A program made the translations under genes and the position numbers. The notes below the pieces were generated by a model. It made no database searches. It was not told the DNA's origin and saw only the letters and a program-made list of their open reading frames with translations. 64,000 nucleotides of DNA from Microlunatus soli. Lineage in GTDB: Bacteria > Actinomycetota > Actinomycetes > Propionibacteriales > Propionibacteriaceae. Positions 31,273 through 40,185 of the stretch are shown here, in pieces. How positions within the stretch are numbered: position 1 is the stretch's first letter; every line of letters begins with the position of its first letter. The stretch lies in assembly GCF_900105385.1 (NCBI RefSeq), contig NZ_LT629772.1, forward strand, positions 3,968,001 to 4,032,000, read 5' to 3'.

Positions 31273-32820
31273 GTGGAAGATGCTGTGGTGAACGCCTCCG
31301 CACAGACCGGTGCCGCCGTCGCAGACGCCGCAGCCGAGCGGCCCAACATCCTCTTCCTGATGACCGACCAGCATCGGGTCGACACCATCGGCGCCTACGG
31401 GAACCCGCGCGCCGACACCCCGGTGCTGGACGGCCTGGCAGCCACCGGCACCCGATTCGACCGCTGGTACACCCCGACCGCGATCTGCACGCCGGCGCGG
31501 GCCAGCCTGCTGACCGGTGCAGCACCGTTCCGACACAAGCTGTTGGCCAACTACGAACGCAATGTCGGCTACCTGGAAGATCTGGCCGAGGACCAGTTCA
31601 CCTTCTCGCGGGCACTGATCGAGCAGGGCTACAACTGCGGGCTGATCGGCAAGTGGCACGTCGGGACCAACCGCACCGCCGCCGACTTCGGCTTCGACGG
31701 CCCGACGCTGCCCGGCTGGCACAACCCGGTCGACAACGCCGACTACCTGGCCTACCTGGCCGAACGCGACCTGCCGCCGTACGAGATCAGCGATCGGATC
31801 CGCGGCACGCTGCCGAACGGTGGCCCGGGCAACCTGCTCGCCGCCCGGCTGCACCAGCCCGTCGAGGCGACCTTCGAGCACTACCTGGCCACTCGGGCGA
31901 TCGAGATGATGGAGCGCTATGCGGCCGATCCGCAGGGCAAACCGTTCTTCCTGCAGCTCAACTTCTTCGGCCCGCATCTGCCCTACATCCTGCCCGAGCA
32001 GTATTTCGATCTTGTCGACCCCGCGACCGTCGAACTGCCGGCATCGGTCACCGAGACCTTCGAGGGCAAGCCGCCGGTGCAGGCCAACTACAGCGCACAC
32101 TGGACCTTCGACACCATGCCGTCGGAACTGTCCCGCAAGCTGATCGCGATCTACCACGGCTACGTGACCATGATCGACACCGAGATCGGAAGGGTGCTGG
32201 CAGCGATGCAGCGGCTCGGCCTGGACGATCGGACCGCCGTCTTCTTCACCAGTGATCATGGTGAGTTCACCGGATCACATCGGCTGCACGACAAGGGGCC
32301 GGCGATGTATGAGGACATCTACCGGACCGCGGGCCTGATCCGGATCCCGGGCCAGCAGCCGGGGCAGGTCCGTGACGCGTTCGTCAGTCTGCTGGACTGC
32401 ACCGCGACCATCCTCGAACTCGCCGGCGCCGATCCGACGGAAGCTGTCGACTCGCGGAGCCTGTTGCCCTTGATCAACAACGAGCCCGTCGACTGGCCCG
32501 ACGACATCATTTGCGAATTCCACGGCCATCATTTCCCTTACCCGCAACGGATGCTGCGCACCGACCGCTACAAACTGGTGATCAATCCCGAATCGGTCAA
32601 CGAGCTGTACGATCTGCAGGTCGACCCCGACGAGCTGCACAACCGGTATCGCGACGACGAACTCCGCGCCGTCAGAGCGGAGCTCCAGCAGCGGCTCTAT
32701 CAGCGGCTGCGGGAGCGCGGCGACAACTTCTATCACTGGATGACCTCGATGTACGACGTCGGAGGTGTCGGCTACGATCCGAGCATGAGCGGACTGGACG
32801 AAGCGAGCTACCCGACGTGA
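31273..32820 (+). CDS. sulfatase (formylglycine-dependent, Cys type)
   Basis: 515 residues from GTG 31273, with GGAAGGG seven bases upstream. It hydrolyses a sulfate (or possibly phosphonate) ester. The signature CTPARASLLTG has C72, the residue converted to formylglycine. Metal ligands are visible in FLMTDQHRVDT and FFTSDHGEFTGSH, with the conserved Lys in GLIGKWHVG. There is no signal peptide, so the substrate is probably desulfated after import. It is divergent from the LacI gene and shares the operator with the ABC/GH51 operon, pointing to a sulfated glycan. Substrate is inference. Confidence 0.9.
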   Translation: MEDAVVNASAQTGAAVADAAAERPNILFLMTDQHRVDTIGAYGNPRADTPVLDGLAATGTRFDRWYTPTAICTPARASLLTGAAPFRHKLLANYERNVGYLEDLAEDQFTFSRALIEQGYNCGLIGKWHVGTNRTAADFGFDGPTLPGWHNPVDNADYLAYLAERDLPPYEISDRIRGTLPNGGPGNLLAARLHQPVEATFEHYLATRAIEMMERYAADPQGKPFFLQLNFFGPHLPYILPEQYFDLVDPATVELPASVTETFEGKPPVQANYSAHWTFDTMPSELSRKLIAIYHGYVTMIDTEIGRVLAAMQRLGLDDRTAVFFTSDHGEFTGSHRLHDKGPAMYEDIYRTAGLIRIPGQQPGQVRDAFVSLLDCTATILELAGADPTEAVDSRSLLPLINNEPVDWPDDIICEFHGHHFPYPQRMLRTDRYKLVINPESVNELYDLQVDPDELHNRYRDDELRAVRAELQQRLYQRLRERGDNFYHWMTSMYDVGGVGYDPSMSGLDEASYPT

Positions 32821-33632
32821 GGCTCGACCAGGAGCTGAGCTGGCGCGGTCGCCGGGTCCGCTGGACCAGGTTCGGCTCCGGCCCACCCTTGGTGATGTGC
32901 CACGGCACCCCGTGGTCCTCGGTGGTCTGGGACCGTTACGCCGTCGCGCTCAGCGCCGGCTTCACCGTCCACCTGTGGGACATGCCCGGCTACGGACAAT
33001 CCTCGATGGATCCCGATCATGCCGTCGATCTCGGTGTCCAGGGCGAGTTGTTGGCCGACCTGGTCGAGCATTGGCGACTTGACCGGCCGCACGTCGTCGC
33101 CCACGACTTCGGTGGTGCCGTCTCGTTGCGGGCACATCTGTTGCACGGCACGGAATACTCCTCGTTGGCTCTGGTCGACGTGGTGGCGCTGCGGCCCTGG
33201 GGATCGCCGTTCTTCCGGCTCGTCGCCGAGCATGCCGACGTCTTCGAACAGCTGCCAGCGGCCATCCATCGCGGGGCACTCGAGGCCTACATCGCGGGAG
33301 CGGCGTACCGGCGGTTGGCCACTGATGATCTTGATGACCTGACCGCGCCGTGGCTCACCGACCAGGGCCGTGCGGCCTTCTACCGGCAGATCGCCCAGGC
33401 CGACGAGTGCTTCACAGCCGAGGTCGAGGACCGCTACCGCGAGCTGACGGTTCCGACCAAGATCATCTGGGGTCGGCAGGACAGCTGGATCCCGGTCGAC
33501 CGCGCTGACCGCCTGGCTCGGATGATCCCCGCCGCCGAGCTGGAGATGATCGACGACGCCGGCCATCTGATCACCTACGACGCGCCGGTCGCCCTGATGG
33601 CCGCGCTCGAGCGATGGCTGTCCGGCCGCTGA
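32817..33632 (+). CDS. alpha/beta hydrolase (haloalkane dehalogenase/epoxide hydrolase-like)
   Basis: 271 residues. The GTG start overlaps the sulfatase stop (GTGA), so it is translationally coupled. The oxyanion segment is CHGTPWSS, the nucleophile elbow is VAHDFGGAVSL with Asp rather than Ser, the acid lies near IIWGRQDSWIP, and the catalytic His is in DDAGHLITYD. An Asp nucleophile indicates dehalogenase, epoxide-hydrolase or fluoroacetate-dehalogenase chemistry. Its coupling to a sulfatase is unusual; the pair may process one compound. Confidence 0.8.
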   Translation: MRLDQELSWRGRRVRWTRFGSGPPLVMCHGTPWSSVVWDRYAVALSAGFTVHLWDMPGYGQSSMDPDHAVDLGVQGELLADLVEHWRLDRPHVVAHDFGGAVSLRAHLLHGTEYSSLALVDVVALRPWGSPFFRLVAEHADVFEQLPAAIHRGALEAYIAGAAYRRLATDDLDDLTAPWLTDQGRAAFYRQIAQADECFTAEVEDRYRELTVPTKIIWGRQDSWIPVDRADRLARMIPAAELEMIDDAGHLITYDAPVALMAALERWLSGR

Positions 33633-33721
33633 TCCGAGGCCGCAGGCACCGACGCGGCGGTGCACAGTAGCCTGATCTGCGTCAGGTGATGATCATCGAT
33701 GCGCTCGGGAGGTCGGAGCAG

Positions 33722-34447
33722 ATGCTGCCGTCGTACGCTGTCCTGGAAACCGATCTGCAGTGGGCGTTGCAGTTCGAGCGGCTGCCCGAGCTCGGTGTCG
33801 CCCTGGTGCTGTCGATGGCGGTCGGCTTCGAGCGACAGTTCCGCGGCAAGCAGGCCGGCGTCCGGACCCACTCACTGGTCGGCCTCGGGTCGGCACTGTT
33901 CATGCTGGTCTCCAAGTACGGCTTCGCCGACCTGCTCGGCGACCAGGGGATCAGCCTGGACCCGAGCCGGATCGCGGCTCAGATCGTCTCCGGCATCGGC
34001 TTCCTGGGTGCGGGCATCATCGTCTTCCGCTCCGACGCGGTCCGCGGTCTGACCACCGCGGCGTCGATCTGGTTGACCGCCGCGATCGGCATGGCCTGCG
34101 GCGGCAGTCTGTTCGTCCTGGCCGGAGTCGTCACGGTGGCGTACTTCATCGTCGTCCTGGTCGGCCCGCTGCTGCATCGGCTGACCCATCGCGACGGTGC
34201 CGCGGAGTTGCAGATCGAGTATCGCGACGGACAGGGGCTGTTGCGCGACATCGTCGAGGTGATCACCCGGCAGAACTGGCAGATCGCCCGACTCCGGACC
34301 GGGTCGCACCGTACCGATCCCGGCTACGTTGCGGTCTTCATCGCGGCCGAGGGGGGCGCCGATGCCGGCGCGCTGCTGGAGGCGGTCGCCGGCGTCGACG
34401 GCGTCCGGTCGGTCGACTGGAGCGACGAGGACGACGCCAACTCCTGA
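33722..34447 (+). CDS. MgtC/SapB-family membrane protein
   Basis: 241 residues from ATG 33722, with GGGAGG nine bases upstream. An earlier ATG at 33686 is possible. The family core is present: LSMAVGFERQFRGKQAGVRTHSLVGLGSALFML, GIGFLGAGIIV and GLTTAASIWLTAAIGMACG, covering four or five membrane segments. A cytoplasmic ACT-like C-terminus follows (about 155-241). MgtC-type proteins affect magnesium homeostasis and ATP synthase activity. Neighbours give no further clue. Confidence 0.88.
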   Translation: MLPSYAVLETDLQWALQFERLPELGVALVLSMAVGFERQFRGKQAGVRTHSLVGLGSALFMLVSKYGFADLLGDQGISLDPSRIAAQIVSGIGFLGAGIIVFRSDAVRGLTTAASIWLTAAIGMACGGSLFVLAGVVTVAYFIVVLVGPLLHRLTHRDGAAELQIEYRDGQGLLRDIVEVITRQNWQIARLRTGSHRTDPGYVAVFIAAEGGADAGALLEAVAGVDGVRSVDWSDEDDANS

Positions 34448-34454
34448 GCTCGGC

Positions 34455-34991
34455 TCAGACCTCGGCCTTGTCGAGGTTGGTCAGGATGTCGGTCACTGTC
34501 TCGTCCGGGGTCTGCGCGCTGGAATCGAGCCAGTAGCCGATCTTCGCCGTCTCGTCCTGCAGCACCCGGTCCAGCGCGCCGGGGGAGAAGTGCACGTAGC
34601 CGGCCTTGGCCCGTTGTTCCTCCCGCCATTGCAGTGCCGTCACGCTCGGCGACAGCACGACCAGATGTCGTGGCCGGGTGTTGATCCGTTCGACGAACGG
34701 CGCCAGGTCGCGGCCGATGATCACGTCCTGCACGATCGCGTCGAAGTCCGCGGCGGCGTAGTTGTCGGCGGTCGCCGCGGCCAGGTCATAACGCAGCGAC
34801 AGTTGCCGGACCGCCTCGTCGGACGGTTCGGGGGTCATCTCCGCGCGACCACCGATCACCATCCGGCGGAACACGTCGCCCCGGATGTGAGCGGAGCGCG
34901 GTAGCCGCTCGGCCAGGAGCTCGGCGACGGTGGACTTCCCCGCCGCCATCGCGCCGGTGATCACGATCACCCGTCCCGTCATGTACGCCAT
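34455..34991 (-). CDS. AAA/P-loop kinase (zeta-toxin or gluconate-kinase-like)
   Basis: 178 residues. Walker A is GAMAAGKST; HIRGDVFRRMVIGG is the substrate or metal-binding strand; INTRPRHLVVLSPS and the lid AKAGYVHF follow. Two ATG codons (34991 and 34982) could start it. Longer open frame upstream runs through another gene and is not credible. It converges with the MgtC-like gene, seven bases apart. Probable small-molecule phosphotransferase, substrate unknown. Confidence 0.7.
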   Translation of the reverse strand: MAYMTGRVIVITGAMAAGKSTVAELLAERLPRSAHIRGDVFRRMVIGGRAEMTPEPSDEAVRQLSLRYDLAAATADNYAAADFDAIVQDVIIGRDLAPFVERINTRPRHLVVLSPSVTALQWREEQRAKAGYVHFSPGALDRVLQDETAKIGYWLDSSAQTPDETVTDILTNLDKAEV

Positions 34992-35063
34992 TGTGTCAAG
35001 AGCGAGATGAACGGAGTTTGAACACCCCTGGGTCTCCGCAGATGCGGGACGTAGGCTTCGGTC

Positions 35064-35456
35064 ATGCCGCATTTTCGGATCTCCCAGGCAGCGGAGCTGC
35101 TGGGCGTGAGCGATGACACCGTCCGTCGCTGGATCGACTCGGGCCGGCTGACCGCGGTCGGTGAGAACGGTCCGGCCAAGGTCGACGGAGCCGAGCTCGC
35201 CGAACTGGCCCAGCAGGTCGCCAGCACGCCGCGGGGTGCCTCGCCGGCGGTCTCCAGCGCCCGGAACCAGTTCACCGGCCTGGTCACCAACGTCGTCAAG
35301 GACGGCGTGATGGCCCAGGTCGACCTGCAGTGCGGACCGTTCCGGGTGGTGTCGTTGATGTCGGCAGAGGCAGCCCATGATCTTGCTCTGGAGCCGGGCG
35401 CACTGGCCGTTGCGTCGGTGAAGGCGACCAACGTCGTCGTCGAGGTGCCGCAGTGA
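35064..35456 (+). CDS. HTH-Mop molybdate-responsive regulator
   Basis: 130 residues. Residues 1-50 are a MerR/excisionase-like helix-turn-helix (FRISQAAELLGVSDDTVRRWIDSG). Residues 66-130 are a TOBE/Mop domain (NQFTGLVTNVVKDGVMAQVDL, KATNVVVEVP) that binds molybdate or tungstate. It overlaps the start of modA by four bases, so it is the first gene of the mod operon and is probably its sensor. The fold differs from E. coli ModE but the logic is similar. Confidence 0.85.
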   Translation: MPHFRISQAAELLGVSDDTVRRWIDSGRLTAVGENGPAKVDGAELAELAQQVASTPRGASPAVSSARNQFTGLVTNVVKDGVMAQVDLQCGPFRVVSLMSAEAAHDLALEPGALAVASVKATNVVVEVPQ

Positions 35457-36262
35457 GGCGCCGACCGGCCGGTCCCGTCGCCGTCCTCGGTGCGCTGAGT
35501 GTGATCGCCCTGGCCGGCTGCGGCGGCCAATCGGGTGCGGCGGACTCGCCGTCGCCATCGACGGGTTCCTCCTCGGCCGAAGTGACCGGCAAGATCACCG
35601 TGTTGGCCGCCGCGTCGCTGACCGAGTCCTTCGCCACGATCGGCAAGGACTTCGAGAAGGCCCATCCGGGCAGCACGGTCACCTTCTCGTTCGGATCCAG
35701 TGCCACCCTGGCCACCCAGGTCAACCAGGGCGCACCGGCCGATGTCTTCGCCTCCGCCGACGAACGCACCATGAAGTCGGTCAGCGACGCCGGTCGTGCC
35801 GTCGGTGAACCGACGATCTTCGCCACCAACACGTTGCAGATCGCGGTCCCGCCGGGCAACCCGGGCAAGATCACCGGGCTGAAGGACTTTGCCGACCCGA
35901 AGAAGCGGACCGCCCTGTGTGCCAAGGAGGTTCCGTGCGGCGCGGCCGCGCAGAAGGTCTTCCAGGCCGCCGACGTGACGGCGAAACCGGCCAGCTACGA
36001 GGCCGACGTCAAGGCCGCGCTGCAGAAGGTCGAGTCCGATGAGGTGGATGCTGCTCTGGTCTACCGGACCGATGTCAGGTCGGCCGGCGACAAGGTACAG
36101 GGGATCGGCTTCGACGAGGCCGACGCCGTGGTCAACCGCTATCCGATCACCACGGTGAAGGAGTCCCGGGAGCAGGCGACGGCGTCGGCGTTCGTCGACT
36201 ACGTCACCGGAGCGGACGGCCAGCAGGTGTTGCAGCAGGCCGGTTTCGGCGCACCCCGATGA
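35453..36262 (+). CDS. modA: molybdate ABC transporter substrate-binding lipoprotein
   Basis: 269 residues from GTG 35453 (GTGA overlap with the upstream gene). The lipoprotein signal ends with lipobox LAGC. The ModA motifs are present: TVLAAASLTESFATIG, FSFGSSATLATQV, GAPADVFASADERTM and EVDAALVYRTDV. It binds molybdate outside the membrane and delivers it to ModB. Confidence 0.93.
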   Translation: MRRRPAGPVAVLGALSVIALAGCGGQSGAADSPSPSTGSSSAEVTGKITVLAAASLTESFATIGKDFEKAHPGSTVTFSFGSSATLATQVNQGAPADVFASADERTMKSVSDAGRAVGEPTIFATNTLQIAVPPGNPGKITGLKDFADPKKRTALCAKEVPCGAAAQKVFQAADVTAKPASYEADVKAALQKVESDEVDAALVYRTDVRSAGDKVQGIGFDEADAVVNRYPITTVKESREQATASAFVDYVTGADGQQVLQQAGFGAPR

Positions 36263-36274
36263 TCATGATCACCG

Positions 36275-37081
36275 ATGGCGCGGTCTGATCGCGCCATCCG
36301 GGCCGACCGGCCGCCGATCGCACTCCTGGTGCCGGCGATGATCGGGCTGGCGTTCCTGGTGCTGCCATTGGTCGGCCTGCTGTTGCGGGCGCCGTGGACG
36401 CACGGTCCGGCCCTGCTGCGGGGATCGGGCGCCGGCCAGGCACTCGGCCTGTCCTTGATCACCTCGACGGCGGCGACGGGTTGTTCGCTGCTGGTGGGTG
36501 TGCCGCTGGCCTGGCTGCTGGCTCGTCCGGGTGGTCGGTACCGGTCGCTGCTGCGGGCAGTGATCACCGTTCCGCTCGTGTTGCCACCGGTGGTCGGCGG
36601 GGTGGCGCTGTTCGCGCTGCTCGGCCGGTCCGGGATCCTCGGCCGGCCGCTGTACGAACTGACCGGCTTCGCGCTGCCGTTCACTCCGTACGCGGTGGTG
36701 TTGTCCCAGACGTTCGTCGCACTGCCCTATCTGGTGCTGGCGGTGGAGGGGGCACTGCGAGCCGCCGACCGGCGCTATGAGGACGCGGCGCAGACTCTCG
36801 GCGCAACCCCGTTCCGGGTGTTCCGGCGGGTCACGCTGCCGCTGATCGGGCCGGGTATCGCCTCCGGTGCGGTGCTGGCCTGGGCCCGGGCGCTCGGCGA
36901 GTTCGGCGCCACGATCACCTTCGCCGGCAACTTCCCGGGCAGCACCCAGACGATGCCGCTGGCGATCTATCTGGCGTTGCAGACCGACACCGACACGGCG
37001 TTGCTGCTGTCGGTGCTGCTGTTGGCCGTGTCGGTCGCCGTGCTCGCCCTGCTCCGCGATCGATGGGTCAGGACATGGTGA
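36275..37081 (+). CDS. modB: molybdate ABC transporter permease
   Basis: 268 residues with about six membrane segments. The loop contacting the ATPase is YEDAAQTLGATPFRVFRRVTLP, and ALGEFGATITFAGNFPG is the diagnostic ModB segment. It lies 12 bases after modA and abuts modC. Confidence 0.93.
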   Translation: MARSDRAIRADRPPIALLVPAMIGLAFLVLPLVGLLLRAPWTHGPALLRGSGAGQALGLSLITSTAATGCSLLVGVPLAWLLARPGGRYRSLLRAVITVPLVLPPVVGGVALFALLGRSGILGRPLYELTGFALPFTPYAVVLSQTFVALPYLVLAVEGALRAADRRYEDAAQTLGATPFRVFRRVTLPLIGPGIASGAVLAWARALGEFGATITFAGNFPGSTQTMPLAIYLALQTDTDTALLLSVLLLAVSVAVLALLRDRWVRTW

Positions 37082-37092
37082 GGGATGAGGGC

Positions 37093-38223
37093 ATGGCGAG
37101 CGCGGCCGTGCTGGACGCCGCAGTCACCGTCCGCCGGGGGGACTTCGTTCTCGATCTCGCCCTGCAGGTGGCCGCCGGCGAGGTGGTCGCCCTGGTCGGT
37201 CCGAACGGTGCCGGCAAGACCACGACGCTGCGGACGCTGGCCGGACTGCTCCGACCGGACGGCGGCGAGGTGCGGCTGAACGGGGTGGTGCTCGATCGCG
37301 CGGGTGCCTCCGTGCCGGCCTATCGACGGCCGGTCGCTGTCGTCTTCCAGGACTATCTGCTGTTCCCGCACCTGTCCGTGCTGGACAACGTCGCCTTCGG
37401 CCTGCGATCGGCCGGGGTCGGCCGAGCCGCCGCCCGCCGAGCCGCCGCGGAGTGGCTGCGACGGATGGATGCCGCCGACCTCGCGCAGCAGCGGCCCGGT
37501 CAGCTGTCCGGCGGGCAGGCCCAGCGGGTCGCGTTGGCCCGGGCACTGGCGACCGAACCCGACCTGCTGCTGCTGGACGAACCACTGGCCGCGTTGGACG
37601 CCCGAACCCGGCTGACCGTACGTGGCGAGTTGCGTCGGCACCTGGCGACCTTCGGCGGCGCCGCAATCGTGATCACCCACGACCCGACCGATGCCGCCGT
37701 GCTGGCCGATCGGCTGGTCGTGATCGAGGATGGCCGGGTCGTCCAGCAGGGCAGTCCGAGCGAGGTCGCCCGCCGACCGCGGACCGACTACGTCGCCCGG
37801 TTGGTCGGGCTCAACCTGTTGGCCGGCGCCGGAGTCGGCGATCATCGTGTCCGGCTCGGCGACGGCACCGTGATCACCACCGCCGAACCGGCGATCGGCG
37901 CGGTGTACGCAGCGTTCCGGCCGTCGGCGATCGCGTTGTGGGCCGAGCGGCCGGCCGGCAGTCCGCGGAACGTCTGGGAGGTCGAGGTGGTCGGGCTGGA
38001 GCCCTTCGGTGACAGCGTCCGTGCCGAACTCCGTCGGCGTCCGGTCGACCGGCAGCGAGCCGCGCGGGAGATTGTGCGGCAGCAGACGGGCGAGCCGGAC
38101 AGCGGCCAGAACGTGATCGCCGAGATCACCGCCGCCGCGGTCGCCGACCTCGACCTGATCCCCGGTCGCCGGGTCTGGGCGAGTCTGAAGGCGTCCGAGA
38201 TCGAGGTCTATCCCGCGGACTGA
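37093..38223 (+). CDS. modC: molybdate ABC transporter ATP-binding protein
   Basis: About 376 residues. ATG 37093 is preferred because TGAGGG (37079-37084) lies eight bases upstream; in-frame ATGs at 37063 and 37075 would overlap modB. Walker A is GPNGAGKTT, the signature LSGGQAQRVALARAL, Walker B LLLLDEPLAALD, and a C-terminal TOBE-like region (about 250-376) probably binds molybdate for regulation. It powers ModAB uptake for molybdenum-cofactor enzymes. Confidence 0.92.
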   Translation: MASAAVLDAAVTVRRGDFVLDLALQVAAGEVVALVGPNGAGKTTTLRTLAGLLRPDGGEVRLNGVVLDRAGASVPAYRRPVAVVFQDYLLFPHLSVLDNVAFGLRSAGVGRAAARRAAAEWLRRMDAADLAQQRPGQLSGGQAQRVALARALATEPDLLLLDEPLAALDARTRLTVRGELRRHLATFGGAAIVITHDPTDAAVLADRLVVIEDGRVVQQGSPSEVARRPRTDYVARLVGLNLLAGAGVGDHRVRLGDGTVITTAEPAIGAVYAAFRPSAIALWAERPAGSPRNVWEVEVVGLEPFGDSVRAELRRRPVDRQRAAREIVRQQTGEPDSGQNVIAEITAAAVADLDLIPGRRVWASLKASEIEVYPAD

Positions 38224-38330
38224 GACGCCCGGCGGCGGACCTGGGCGGCAGAGCCAACCTGATCGGGATTCACAGGAAGCTCATGGTCCCCGCATGGCCG
38301 GACTGAGGATTCGTCACCTACAAAGGAAAG

Positions 38331-39347
38331 ATGACTTCTTCGCCGCGCCATGCAACCGATGACGACGGGACCCGGACCCCCGGCCGCCGGCTCGGTCGGC
38401 GTGGCCTGCTGATCGGCGGCCTGGTGTTGGTCCCGGTCGCCGCCTTCGGCGGCTACCAGGCCTGGTCGGTCGCCGACGGTCTGAACGGTCTGCAGCGCGG
38501 GCTGGACCTGCCGACCGGCACCGGTTCGGCCGGCAGCACCGCGCCGACGACCGCCGATCCCGCTGCCGGCAGCGCGGTCGATGTGATGCTGCTCGGTTCG
38601 GACAGCCGGGACCCCGACGCCGAGGACGGCCGCAGCGACACCATCATGCTGTTGCACCTGGCGGCCGACCGGAAGAACGCCTACCTGATCTCGTTCCCGC
38701 GGGATCTCTGGGTGACCGTACCCGGACGCGGCAAGGCCAAGATCAATTCGGCCTACGCCGACGGCGGCAGCAACCTGATGGCCAAGACGTTGAACGAGCT
38801 GACCGGCATCGGGATCGACCATGCGGCAGTGATCGACTTCTCCGGATTCGCCGACCTGACCGAGGCCGTCGGCGGCGTCACCGTCAACAACTCCCGGGCC
38901 TTCGACAGCCACGGCTACCACTACTCGAAGGGCAGTATCACGATCGCGGGCAAGGAAGCGTTGTGGTTCGTCCGCGAGCGGCACGCGCTGCCGGACGGCG
39001 ACTTCGACCGGGCGGCCAACCAGCGCAAGGTGGTCAAGGCACTGGCGGCCAAGATCGCCGGCCCGTCGACCCTGGCGAACCCGGGCAAGCTGTCCGACGT
39101 GATCGGCACCGTGTCCAAGTACGTGACCGTCGACGGCGGGCTGGACAACACGACGCTGCTCGGCCTGGCGGGTTCGATGAAGAGTGCGGCCGGTTCGCTG
39201 GTCACCCTGCAGGCCCCGGTGTCCGGGACCGGGATGATGGACGGGCAGTCGGTCGATCTGATCGACAGCGCACGGATGAAGAAGCTGGCCGCGGCCCTGC
39301 AACAGGACACCCTCGACGACTACGTCGCCACCCAGAGGTCCGACTGA
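38331..39347 (+). CDS. LytR-CpsA-Psr (LCP) family cell-wall ligase
   Basis: 338 residues with AAGGAAAG before the ATG. One membrane anchor (about 24-45: RGLLIGGLVLVPVAAFGG) is followed by an extracytoplasmic LCP domain: DVMLLGSDSRDPDAEDGRSDTIML, SFPRDLWVTVPG, and RHALPDGDFDRAANQR. LCP enzymes attach teichoic acids, arabinogalactan-type glycans or capsule to peptidoglycan. No glycan operon is adjacent. Confidence 0.92.
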   Translation: MTSSPRHATDDDGTRTPGRRLGRRGLLIGGLVLVPVAAFGGYQAWSVADGLNGLQRGLDLPTGTGSAGSTAPTTADPAAGSAVDVMLLGSDSRDPDAEDGRSDTIMLLHLAADRKNAYLISFPRDLWVTVPGRGKAKINSAYADGGSNLMAKTLNELTGIGIDHAAVIDFSGFADLTEAVGGVTVNNSRAFDSHGYHYSKGSITIAGKEALWFVRERHALPDGDFDRAANQRKVVKALAAKIAGPSTLANPGKLSDVIGTVSKYVTVDGGLDNTTLLGLAGSMKSAAGSLVTLQAPVSGTGMMDGQSVDLIDSARMKKLAAALQQDTLDDYVATQRSD

Positions 39348-39419
39348 AAGCCGTCCTGCCGGACGTGCCGCTCGGATAACGGGGCGGCGGGAGACGCGAA
39401 CAGCACTTAGGGTGTCGGC

Positions 39420-40109
39420 GTGCCAGAAGTGCAGCCCGTGGTGGCGTCGGTCAACATCGCTTCCGCGATGCCCAACCCGTACAAGCAGACCCGGCAGACC
39501 GGGATCGGCAAGATGCCGGTCGACGGCCGGGTCGAAGTCCGGGCTCCCGGCCCCAAGCACGGAGGCCTGGGCAGCGGTCTGGTCGGCGACTTCATCGGCG
39601 ACACGGCCAACCACGGCGGCGACGAGCAGGCCGTCTACTCCTTCACCCGCGAGGATCTGGATGCCTGGGAACGGCGCCTGGGTCGCGATCTCCCGTCCGG
39701 CTTCTTCGGTGAGAATCTGACCACCGTCGGGATCGACGTCAACCAGGCACGGATCGGCGAACGCTGGCAGATCGGCGAGCCCGCCGACGGCGTCGAGTTG
39801 GAGGTGACGTGCCCGCGAATCCCGTGCTCGACCTTCCGCGGTTGGGTGGGGGAGAAGGGCTGGCTGAAGACCTTCACCGAGGTCGCCCGGCCGGGTGCCT
39901 ATCTCCGGGTCGTGCGGGCCGGGACCGTCGGCGCCGGCGACCCGATCACGATCTCGCGACCGCGTGATCATGACGTCACGATCTCCAAGGTCTACCGGGC
40001 CACCACCACCGAACGCCACCTGCTGCCGGAGTTGCTCGCGGCCGGCGACGACCTGTCCGACGAACTGCGACAGATCATCGCCGACCGCGGCGGATTCGAC
40101 CTCTTCTGA
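39420..40109 (+). CDS. MOSC domain-containing protein
   Basis: 229 residues from GTG 39420. The N-terminal part matches YiiM-like MOSC proteins (GLVGDFIGDTANHGGDEQAVY with the metal-binding HGG, then GFFGENLTT). The conserved Cys lies in ELEVTCPRIPCSTF. MOSC proteins bind sulfur carried from the molybdenum cofactor pathway and may handle N-hydroxylated or detoxification substrates. Its position near modABC is consistent with molybdenum metabolism, though an LCP gene separates them. Confidence 0.88.
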   Translation: MPEVQPVVASVNIASAMPNPYKQTRQTGIGKMPVDGRVEVRAPGPKHGGLGSGLVGDFIGDTANHGGDEQAVYSFTREDLDAWERRLGRDLPSGFFGENLTTVGIDVNQARIGERWQIGEPADGVELEVTCPRIPCSTFRGWVGEKGWLKTFTEVARPGAYLRVVRAGTVGAGDPITISRPRDHDVTISKVYRATTTERHLLPELLAAGDDLSDELRQIIADRGGFDLF

Positions 40110-40111
40110 CC

Positions 40112-40181
40112 GTTCCCGCGCACTTTCGCGGTTGTCGCGGAGGCTAGAGCCCGCGCCGGAGCCGCGAAACTGCGCGGGAAC
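40112..40181. terminator. long inverted repeat between convergent genes
   Basis: 20-bp arms at 40112-40131 and 40162-40181 with one mismatch (GTTCCCGCGCACTTTCGCGG on the left). It fills the gap between the MOSC gene and the GH76 gene and could terminate both. The arms are unusually long, resembling a dispersed palindrome family. Confidence 0.65.
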
Positions 40182-40185
40182 GAGG

